This document shows positions 28,845 to 36,669 of a DNA stretch of 57,278 bases, one piece after another. The position numbers and the translations under genes are program-made. Origin of the DNA: Candidatus Peregrinibacteria bacterium (GTDB lineage Bacteria; Patescibacteriota; Gracilibacteria; UM-FILTER-43-11); NCBI GenBank assembly GCA_016932495.1, contig JAFGCR010000025.1:1-57278 (forward strand), in the 5' to 3' direction. The stretch's first letter is position 1; each line of letters begins with the position of its first letter. The notes below the pieces were generated by a model, which did no database searches, was not told the DNA's origin, and was given only the letters and a program-made list of their open reading frames with translations.

Positions 28845-30313
28845 CAGAAAATGGGATGTAAATACCGTACCTGCAAGGACTGGCTGGTCAGTTTACACAG
28901 CAGGTAGTCGGCCTTGTTTTTCTGTACCGAGGCATAAATCTGTTTTATATCGTTTTCATATTCATACATGCCTGTGTCGGTAATGTGTATCCCGTTGTCT
29001 TTTAGGATTTTGACTGCCTCTTCTTTGGGCATATTTGGACTGAAATCAATGATGGCATCCACCCATTCATTGTCGTCGGGAAGGTCCGCGATGCCGGGAT
29101 AGTCGCGGTCACAGTTCCAGACCAGGTCGTTATACATAGCGATTCGCCTCGCAGGATTTTTAATATACTGATAAACATTCGGCTCAATGAATACTGCGAA
29201 AACCTGCAGGTCTTCTGAGGGCTGATCGAGGTATTTAATCAGGTAAGGATTGATGAATATCAGCTCCAGCAGTTTTATTTCGTCATATGGCTTTTCCAGT
29301 TCAGCCAGTGCCGCTTCCGGCTCATTGATGACCTTTAAAAGATGCTCTTTTTCCTGCTCCAGGTCCGGAAAAAACTCTTTCGCCCGGCTGATTCCGCCGA
29401 TATCTCTTTTGACCGCCATTCTCACTTCTTCTTCGTTAGGATCTTCGGGCATGCTGGGTGTCGGGCTGCGGAAATTACCCTGTTGAACTCGGTGGATTTG
29501 ATCTTCCGTCAGCGTGGGTGCCAGTTTTTTCATCAGTTCCCTGAACCGTTCTATATTTTCCTGATCCAGCTCTCTATATTCGTCAGGGAAATAGCCATGC
29601 TTCTGCGTCAGTGACATCAGTTCTTCATCGGGATCTTCCAGGTATGTTATTCCCTCCGGATAGGATTCAAGGGCCAGTTTTACAATGTCATCCGGCAGAT
29701 CTTTTAAAAAATTCAGCGCTGTGGGGCAGTTTTTCACTGCCTCTCCCAGAATCGTCTTCCCCGGATTTTTAATGTATTCCACTACGCAGCCGTTTGCCTT
29801 CACCGCTACCAGCTGAAGTGTCTCTGAGGGATTTTTTACGTAACGGATGTCGGCTGGATTATTTTTGATGATTTCGATCAGCGTGCTTTCGTCGTTTATG
29901 TATTTTAAGTTTTCAGGATTTTTACCGACGATGATGTTTAACTGTTCAGGCGTTTCGTTTTCAGCGATCTCTTTTATTGACACACTGCCCTTCTTCAGCA
30001 GATAACTCAGGTAATCCTCATAGCTTTCCCTGGCCGCGCTGAAAGCTTCCAGGTCGATACCGCAATGTTGGTTTTTGTTTCCGGAATCCCATAGGCAATA
30101 TTCCGGGCAGAACCGTTCCCGCTTAAAAAGCCCGCAGTTTTTACTCAATACCGCCTCATCCATAAAGATCAAATCCTCGTAAGCGATTCTCATGGATTCC
30201 TGTTTCTCAGCATAATTCTGCAGGTACTTATGAGTAACAGAGCCGATCAGAAAAAGAATGACTAATAAAGCGATCAGCCAGGTATATTTTGGAGAACGTT
30301 TGAATAATCTCAT
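28844..30313 (-). CDS. Membrane-anchored repeat protein (DUF4116-like repeats)
   Basis: N-terminal TM; repeats such as LQLVAVKANGCVVEYIKNPGKTILGEAVKNCPTALNFLKDLPDDIVKLALESYPEGITYL; overlaps next gene by 1 nt. Confidence 0.65.
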   Translation of the reverse strand: MRLFKRSPKYTWLIALLVILFLIGSVTHKYLQNYAEKQESMRIAYEDLIFMDEAVLSKNCGLFKRERFCPEYCLWDSGNKNQHCGIDLEAFSAARESYEDYLSYLLKKGSVSIKEIAENETPEQLNIIVGKNPENLKYINDESTLIEIIKNNPADIRYVKNPSETLQLVAVKANGCVVEYIKNPGKTILGEAVKNCPTALNFLKDLPDDIVKLALESYPEGITYLEDPDEELMSLTQKHGYFPDEYRELDQENIERFRELMKKLAPTLTEDQIHRVQQGNFRSPTPSMPEDPNEEEVRMAVKRDIGGISRAKEFFPDLEQEKEHLLKVINEPEAALAELEKPYDEIKLLELIFINPYLIKYLDQPSEDLQVFAVFIEPNVYQYIKNPARRIAMYNDLVWNCDRDYPGIADLPDDNEWVDAIIDFSPNMPKEEAVKILKDNGIHITDTGMYEYENDIKQIYASVQKNKADYLLCKLTSQSLQVRYLHPIF

Positions 30314-30427
30314 ATTTTTATTTTTATTTCAGGAAAATTGTATCACAAAATCACTTTTTTAATCAGTATTTCAGATAAATTCCTTCTTGAATAAGCTCCC
30401 GTAAGGAACTCCGCAAAAATCAATTCC

Positions 30428-32854
30428 CTAAATAATATTCGTCTGCAGGTGGTAGTAAGGCGGGCGGTTTTTGTAGCGTTCGATGGCTGAACGGATGATC
30501 TCTTCCAGAAAATCCCCGTAATCCATATTCACCAATTTAGCCACTGTCGGCAGGCAGTCGCCGATGTTGATGGAAGGATTAGGGTTCAGTTCCAAGACAT
30601 GCGGATTGCTGTTTTTATCCACTCTTATTTCCACCCGCCCGTAATCGTGGCAGCCGAGGATGTTATAGGTATCGATAGAGATTTCGGTAATAAGAGAGGC
30701 GAGCCTTTTACTGATCCCTTTCGGGGGCTTCTGGACGATGATTTTTTTATAAACGGGGTCAGGAGTCCATTTTGAATCAAAAGGGTAAATATGCCAGTAA
30801 CCTTCCGGCATCGCGGAAAAAATCGACCGGGAAAGCGGTAAAACCAGCAGATCCTCTTCATTCCCCAAAATCGACACATCGTATTCATCCCCTTCGATAA
30901 ATTCTTCCAGTAAGGCCGGACTGCCTAGGCCGATGATGATCTTTTCCATCTGTCTTAAAAGTCCTTTTTTATCCGTTACCACCGATTCATTCGTGATGCC
31001 GATCGAATTGTCGGTATTGGCTGGTTTTACGATAATGGGGTATTTCAGGGCATCGTTCAGATCATCATCCATGGTGTAGGCGTAATCCCATTTAGGAGTG
31101 GGGATGCCGTGGTAAGCGAAGATCTTTTTAACACGGATCTTATCGATGCAAAGTGCCAGTGTAAAAGGGCTTGAGCCGCTGTAGGGAATCTGTAAAATAT
31201 CGAAAATCGCGGCGGCATGAGGTTCCAGTAAGCTGGTGTTATTGATCCGTTCACATACATTGAAAATAAAATCCACGTTGCTCCGGCGGAGTTCCTCGAA
31301 CACATCCGGCATTTTATTAAAATCAAAAAACGTGACTTTATACCCTCTCTCGGCAAGCGCTTCTTCGATATTTTTACCCACGGTCGTCAGTTCACTTTCC
31401 ACTGATCCGCCCTCCCCTTCAGTGTATTCATTGCAGGCGATGCCGATATGAAGATTCCGCTGATTTCTCAGGGAAAGCTTCCGGATTTTCTCGATTTTGG
31501 CGCTCCGGATCAGAATATTTTTATTGATGGAGGCGGCTGAAAAATGATTTTTGCGAACGGTCTTTCCGATGGATGAGGCCGGGTGAAAACGGGATACCTC
31601 GAAACAAACATCTTTCATCACCGTGTTCATGTTGTTCTGCGCATCCATCATCGTCTCCCCGGATACGGTCACCCATCCGAAATATTCAAAGCCTTCCGGC
31701 GGGACCAGTATGGGATCACCTATTTTTTTATGGATCTGGAGTTCTTCGATATATTTCTGGCGCTTGAGATCGCCGTCCGCGTCCAGTTTGCTGACAATTC
31801 CCGAATGCTCTGAAAGAAAATACTGGCCGATGATATATTTTTTCGGCTGGGCGGGTTTTCTGATTTTGGGAATATAAAGCCCAAGGGCGATTTTGACGGC
31901 ATTCTCGATCAAATCCACTCCCCACACCCCTTTGACCACTGAATAGACTTCATCGCCTCCCATGCGCAGGTTCACTTCGATGGGCACTGCCCCGTTTTTG
32001 GCGGATTTGGCTTCAAAATGGATACAGCCGTTCTGGACATTCAGTTTTTCCAGAGTCTCTTCCGCCAGCGCGAATAATTCCTCCTGGCGGGCAATGGGCA
32101 GACTGGAAGGGATCGACTCCCCCGCTTCCACAAAAAACGGTTCACGGGTCTTAAAGTTATCGGTAATGGAATAAAATTTTACCTTCCCGTTCTGCAGGAG
32201 GATATCAATATCCACTTCGTCCCCTTCGATGTACTCTTCCGCGATAATATCAGACCCCTCATGAAGCGCGGACTCGATCTGGGCGCTCAGATTATTCCTG
32301 ATGTAATGGAACGCGTTTTCAAGCTCATCCCTCTCCTCCACTTTCACCACGTAAGCGCTGCTGGATCCATAAGCGGGTTTTAAAACGACCGGAAATGAAA
32401 ATTCGTTCCGCACAAAATCCAGATCCTCCCCGTTTTTAAGCAGGCGATACTGAGGTGAAGCAATGTTGTTCTCACGGCAGAAATCACGGAATTTATATTT
32501 ATTCCGCACATTTTTCGTGATCTCGTACGGAATACCGATCCAGCGGAATTTATCGGAAATCTTTGAGGTCAGAATCACATCATCTTCCCAGAAGGTGATG
32601 ACACCCTCTATTTTGATATGAGGATTGGTCTTTAAAAAATGTCCTACAGCTGAAAGAGACTCCTGATGGTCTTCTGTATTGGCCAGAATCCATTGGTCCA
32701 CATAAGGCTGTGCCCAGTTTTTTTCTTTATTTAAAGCGATGACCTGAAGCCCCAGTTTTTTCAGTTTCTGGAGCACAAATCGTTTTTTTATGTTTCCGGT
32801 GTTGACCAGAAGGATCGTTTTCCCCTGGAGAACAGCGTTTTCGGTTGATTTCAT
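30428..32854 (-). CDS. Double ATP-grasp ligase: N-half carboxylase/CPS-like, C-half D-Ala-D-Ala-ligase-like
   Basis: N-half FPVVLKPAYGSSSAYVVKV...IAEEYIEGDEVDIDILL...IHFEAKSAKNGAVPIEVNLRMGGDEVYS; C-half YPIIVKPANTDNSIGI...LLEEFIEGDEYDVSILG...YGRVEIRVDKNSNPHVLELNPNPSI. Confidence 0.85.
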   Translation of the reverse strand: MKSTENAVLQGKTILLVNTGNIKKRFVLQKLKKLGLQVIALNKEKNWAQPYVDQWILANTEDHQESLSAVGHFLKTNPHIKIEGVITFWEDDVILTSKISDKFRWIGIPYEITKNVRNKYKFRDFCRENNIASPQYRLLKNGEDLDFVRNEFSFPVVLKPAYGSSSAYVVKVEERDELENAFHYIRNNLSAQIESALHEGSDIIAEEYIEGDEVDIDILLQNGKVKFYSITDNFKTREPFFVEAGESIPSSLPIARQEELFALAEETLEKLNVQNGCIHFEAKSAKNGAVPIEVNLRMGGDEVYSVVKGVWGVDLIENAVKIALGLYIPKIRKPAQPKKYIIGQYFLSEHSGIVSKLDADGDLKRQKYIEELQIHKKIGDPILVPPEGFEYFGWVTVSGETMMDAQNNMNTVMKDVCFEVSRFHPASSIGKTVRKNHFSAASINKNILIRSAKIEKIRKLSLRNQRNLHIGIACNEYTEGEGGSVESELTTVGKNIEEALAERGYKVTFFDFNKMPDVFEELRRSNVDFIFNVCERINNTSLLEPHAAAIFDILQIPYSGSSPFTLALCIDKIRVKKIFAYHGIPTPKWDYAYTMDDDLNDALKYPIIVKPANTDNSIGITNESVVTDKKGLLRQMEKIIIGLGSPALLEEFIEGDEYDVSILGNEEDLLVLPLSRSIFSAMPEGYWHIYPFDSKWTPDPVYKKIIVQKPPKGISKRLASLITEISIDTYNILGCHDYGRVEIRVDKNSNPHVLELNPNPSINIGDCLPTVAKLVNMDYGDFLEEIIRSAIERYKNRPPYYHLQTNII

Positions 32855-32871
32855 GTTAAAGGGTTAAGCGT

Positions 32872-33063
32872 TCACCAGTCTGAGTCATCTTTTTCTTCCG
32901 GTCCTGTTTTAAAACCGTCGTCTTTCCCCTTTTCTCCGTCCGGATAATCCAGGTCACACCTGCATTCACATTCCGGGTAACCGCACCCTTCGCAGAAAGG
33001 GCAGTCGCACCCGCATTTGCAATCGTCGCTCATAGGGTGAAATAAAATATTAAATTGGCTCAA
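32872..33063 (-). CDS. Cys-rich mini-protein with acidic/Lys-rich tail
   Basis: MSDDCKCGCDCPFCEGCGYPECECRCDLDYPDGEKGKDDGFKTGPEEKDDSDW; 17 nt upstream of the double ATP-grasp gene; start may be the internal Met. Confidence 0.6.
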   Translation of the reverse strand: MSQFNILFHPMSDDCKCGCDCPFCEGCGYPECECRCDLDYPDGEKGKDDGFKTGPEEKDDSDW

Positions 33064-33098
33064 TTATTATCTTTTTTCCAGAAAAATCAATCGGGATT

Positions 33099-33947
33099 TT
33101 AAATCTTCTTTTTAGTCCTTGTCACGCCTTCTTCCAGTTCCCGGATATCTACTTCCGCCCCCACCTCCGAACCGAAGAGGGAAGTCATCATGTACTTGCC
33201 GATGACATTCATCAGCAAACCGAAAAGCGCCAAACCTGAAAACATGGTAAACACGGCCACGACCCGCCCCAAAAAGCCGACCGGATACATATCCCCGTAT
33301 CCTACCGTTGTGATCGTGACGACGCACCACCACATCGCCTGAGGAATAGACGTGAAAGCCGTCCCTTCAATCCCCCTTTCCGCGTAGTACATGAGCGTGC
33401 TGAAGATCACGACCACCGAAAACATGGCGATAAAGTAGATCTGCAGGTCCATTTTAAGCGTATCGAATTTATTCGTCTTTTCTTCATGTTTATGGCCTTT
33501 TGTCACATGTTTGGCCAGTTTCAGGAGGCGGAGCATCCTCATCAGGCGCAGGAAGCGGAGGACCCTGAGGACCCGGAAGACTTTGATGGCGCGCAGGTCG
33601 ATGATATTGAGGTAAGAAGGCGCGATGGCCAGGATATCTATGATCCCCCATGGCCCGAAAATATATTTTGTCTTCTTGGGCGCCACGTAGATATTAGCGA
33701 TGTACTCAATGGTGAAAATGACCACCACGATCATTTCTGACGTGTCGAAAAAAGTCTGGTGTTTAGCATAAAACTCTTCCATCGAAGCCGCCACAATGGA
33801 ACCGATAGAGAAGAAGATCAGGATGACGATGATATCGTTGATGATCCTGTAAGCCGTAGACTGCTCATTGGAAAAACCCTCATGGATCCAGTGGTCCACG
33901 CGGGCCCAAAAATACCAGAAGCCTTTAGATGATTTTTTTGTGTCCAT
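33099..33947 (-). CDS. Voltage-gated potassium channel-like protein
   Basis: S4-like LRAIKVFRVLRVLRFLRLMRMLRLLKLAKHV and selectivity filter VTITTVGYGDMYPV. Confidence 0.95.
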   Translation of the reverse strand: MDTKKSSKGFWYFWARVDHWIHEGFSNEQSTAYRIINDIIVILIFFSIGSIVAASMEEFYAKHQTFFDTSEMIVVVIFTIEYIANIYVAPKKTKYIFGPWGIIDILAIAPSYLNIIDLRAIKVFRVLRVLRFLRLMRMLRLLKLAKHVTKGHKHEEKTNKFDTLKMDLQIYFIAMFSVVVIFSTLMYYAERGIEGTAFTSIPQAMWWCVVTITTVGYGDMYPVGFLGRVVAVFTMFSGLALFGLLMNVIGKYMMTSLFGSEVGAEVDIRELEEGVTRTKKKI

Positions 33948-34094
33948 AATTTTTAATTTTAATTTTACTTATTTGATTATGTTTTGTTTTTAAAAAAAAT
34001 CAATACAAAAATCAATAGACGTCATCAACTCGTGTTGCCAAACCATTGATTAATCATTAATCTGAGTTGGCTTATTTTTTAAACCCAAACAAAT

Positions 34095-34502
34095 ATGCCC
34101 GACCCAAAACCCCACCAGATCGAGAACCTGCTCCTGGAGTTAGTGGAGCTTAAGGAAAAACTTCAGGACGCCCGAGCCATTTTAAGGGGCTATAAAGTCA
34201 CCTCCGACCGGTTGACTCAGCTGAAACGCGCCAAAAAAGATTTGGGTGACCAGATGGAGGAGGAAAAAAAGAACATCGAAGATGAATTTCTGGAAGACAC
34301 GGATTATGAAAACGCCCACAACGATGAACTCGACTATAAAAATAAGATCAAAGACAAGAACGCGGAACTGCGCAAACTGATGGCGGAAGTAAATAAAAAC
34401 CAGGACCTTTCTACCTACGATTACAATATTAAAGGGGAACCGATGAAAGTGCAGGTGCAGCGGGTGGTGAAAGTATTCATTAACGGGAAAGAAGAAAAAT
34501 AA
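34095..34502 (+). CDS. Hypothetical coiled-coil protein
   Basis: Charged heptad-rich 135-aa ORF. Confidence 0.65.
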   Translation: MPDPKPHQIENLLLELVELKEKLQDARAILRGYKVTSDRLTQLKRAKKDLGDQMEEEKKNIEDEFLEDTDYENAHNDELDYKNKIKDKNAELRKLMAEVNKNQDLSTYDYNIKGEPMKVQVQRVVKVFINGKEEK

Positions 34503-34509
34503 CCTTTTG

Positions 34510-34537
34510 TTGACAAAGTAATCTTTTTAAGTATAAT
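34510..34537 (+). promoter_or_regulatory. Consensus sigma70 promoter
   Basis: TTGACA (34510..34515), 16 nt, TATAAT (34532..34537), upstream of CDS 34586. Confidence 0.75.
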
Positions 34538-34585
34538 AACAGGCCGTTGTTCCTTTACAGGCAGCCATGAAATGGAGGTTTCATC

Positions 34586-35146
34586 ATGGCACGAAAAGTC
34601 CTGATCACCATTCTCTTTCTGTTGGCCCTTTCAGGAGCCACGATGGCAAGTGTCGACGACATGGTCTCCGACTTCGAGGCCGGCAAGCCCATCGTCAAGC
34701 TCACCCCCATGCCGAAGGACGAGTACCTCTGGGCAACCGACCTGAATGGAGTTCGCTTCATCATGGTCACCCAATGGCCTGAAGTTGACGACTGTGTCCC
34801 CTTCGACCAGTACGTCTGCCCGGCCAAGTCCAAGTGCGAGGGGTCCGCTGAGTCCTGCCTTACCAAACCGGCCAAGTGCCTAAGGGTGCCTTATCACGTC
34901 CTTTCAGAACCGACGAAGTTCGTTCGGCATCACGTGTTTCGGGAACAGAGAACGTGGAACTTCCTTGCCAATGAGATCTCAGAAGCCTATTTCCCACCCT
35001 ACAAGCGCAAGCTCAAGCTTCTGCTGGGCAGCTATGAGTGGACCTGCGAGGAGGATCCGAACCATTGCCTCGAGCTTCCGGTAGGCAAGGAGCGGGACAA
35101 CTGCCTGAAAAGCATGCCTTCATGCCATGCGCATGGCGGCTGCTAG
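34586..35146 (+). CDS. Hypothetical secreted Cys-containing protein
   Basis: Signal peptide MARKVLITILFLLALSGATMA; multiple Cys; strong GGAGG. Confidence 0.75.
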   Translation: MARKVLITILFLLALSGATMASVDDMVSDFEAGKPIVKLTPMPKDEYLWATDLNGVRFIMVTQWPEVDDCVPFDQYVCPAKSKCEGSAESCLTKPAKCLRVPYHVLSEPTKFVRHHVFREQRTWNFLANEISEAYFPPYKRKLKLLLGSYEWTCEEDPNHCLELPVGKERDNCLKSMPSCHAHGGC

Positions 35147-35163
35147 AACAACCACCTCCAACC

Positions 35164-35196
35164 CCCGGGCGTCTTCTTCAAAAGGAGACGCCCGGG
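35164..35196 (+). terminator. Strong hairpin downstream of CDS 34586..35146
   Basis: CCCGGGCGTCTTCTT-CAA-AAGGAGACGCCCGGG, 15-bp stem with one G.U; no T-tract. Confidence 0.6.
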
Positions 35197-35273
35197 ACCA
35201 CCAAAACCTCAAAAGACTCTTCTTAAAATTAGAAAAATATGCTATAATAATAGGATTGTATTTTTGAACTATT

Positions 35274-35846
35274 GTGAAGAAACAGACTTTCAACAAAGCG
35301 CTTAAGATCCTGCTGGCGACCAATGGCCTTATTCTGATCGCCGGCGCCATGCTGGGCCCCATTTACGCCCTGTTTGTGGAGCAGGTGGGCGGGGATTTAC
35401 TGGACGCGAGTATTGCCGGGGGGCTGTTTGCCCTGTCGGCCGGCTTAGTCAGCCTGGTCTTCGGGAGGCTGTCGGATGAGATCCGGCACAGTGAATGGGT
35501 GATGGTGCTGGGCTATTCGCTCATCGGCCTGGGTTTTCTGCTCTATCTGTTTGTGGATTCGGTCTTGTTCCTCTTTGCTGTCCAGATTCTTATCGGTTTC
35601 GGGGAAGCTATTTACTCCCCTGCTTTCGATAAACTCTATTCCCTCCACCTGGTTGACGGGAAAGGCGGCACGGAATGGGGCGCGTGGGAATCCATGAACT
35701 ATTTCACTGCGGCTTTCGGTGCGCTGGCAGGCGGTGTTATTGTGAGCCGGTTCGGTTTTAACGCGATATTTCTGATCATGGCGATTCTCTGCTCTCTGAG
35801 CGCCAGTTATCTTTATTTACTCAGTCCGAAAAGAGTGCTTTCTTAG
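35274..35846 (+). CDS. MFS-type transporter, half-length (~6 TM)
   Basis: GGLFALSAGLVSLVFGRLSDEIRHSEWVMVLGYSLIGLGFLLYL; stops after one six-helix half; GTG start. Confidence 0.8.
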   Translation: MKKQTFNKALKILLATNGLILIAGAMLGPIYALFVEQVGGDLLDASIAGGLFALSAGLVSLVFGRLSDEIRHSEWVMVLGYSLIGLGFLLYLFVDSVLFLFAVQILIGFGEAIYSPAFDKLYSLHLVDGKGGTEWGAWESMNYFTAAFGALAGGVIVSRFGFNAIFLIMAILCSLSASYLYLLSPKRVLS

Positions 35847-35850
35847 ATTG

Positions 35851-35901
35851 ACTTAATGTTTTTATTGTGTTTTAATTATTCACTAAACATTAAGTTTTTT
35901 T
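35851..35901 (+). terminator. Hairpin plus T-run between MFS gene and next CDS
   Basis: ACTTAATGTTT...AAACATTAAGT followed by TTTTTT directly before the ATG at 35902. Confidence 0.5.
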
Positions 35902-36669
35902 ATGTCTGAAAAACTGAGTGACAAGGTTAACGAAAATCAGAAATTTTCCCTCTCTGTCATTAATCAGAAAAGACTGGAAATCCTTAAAGAATTTTTCTGC
36001 TCCCATCCCGATCAGCCCGCCTTTGACGATCAGGCCGTCATTCGCTATTTAAATGATACAGGTGGCGCGCCGGAGGAACTTAAAAGGCAATATCCTTTTT
36101 TCGCACACGTTTTAAATTTCGCGAATATATCTTTTTTAAGATTTTTGATCTTTTACGGAATCGATTCACCCTCCGACCGAATCGCTTACCCCATGGATAG
36201 CGAAGAAGATGAAGAGGCGTATATTGAATGGATCGATCGGAATAATGCCTACTTTGATGATGATCTGGCGATATTCCGTTCTTATACACTGCTTTTAAAA
36301 ACGCTGAGGCCGGATTACGCTATGATCGCCAAAGAGGTACTCAGAAAACATCTTATCGCTGAGTATCAATCCTCCGGCATGCCCATTCCCCCGCAATGGC
36401 TGCTCGGCCTCCCTCATAACATCGTGCGGATTATCGAAGCGTCAGGAAAAAATCCTCCTCCTGATTTACTTTCCCCGCAGACAAAAGAAAAAGCGCTTTC
36501 TATGGGGATCAATTTAAATTCTCCGGACATTAGGGCTGACATAGAAAACACGCTGACTCAGGATCAGGATCCGGCGCAGGAAGAAGAACAGCGGCTCCGT
36601 TTTGCGGACGCTTTTAAAGACCTGGACAAGTTGGCCGAACAGTTAATCGGTGACCTCAGCGTTTTATAG
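35902..36669 (+). CDS. Hypothetical protein
   Basis: 255-aa complete ORF, no family recognised. Confidence 0.65.
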   Translation: MSEKLSDKVNENQKFSLSVINQKRLEILKEFFCSHPDQPAFDDQAVIRYLNDTGGAPEELKRQYPFFAHVLNFANISFLRFLIFYGIDSPSDRIAYPMDSEEDEEAYIEWIDRNNAYFDDDLAIFRSYTLLLKTLRPDYAMIAKEVLRKHLIAEYQSSGMPIPPQWLLGLPHNIVRIIEASGKNPPPDLLSPQTKEKALSMGINLNSPDIRADIENTLTQDQDPAQEEEQRLRFADAFKDLDKLAEQLIGDLSVL

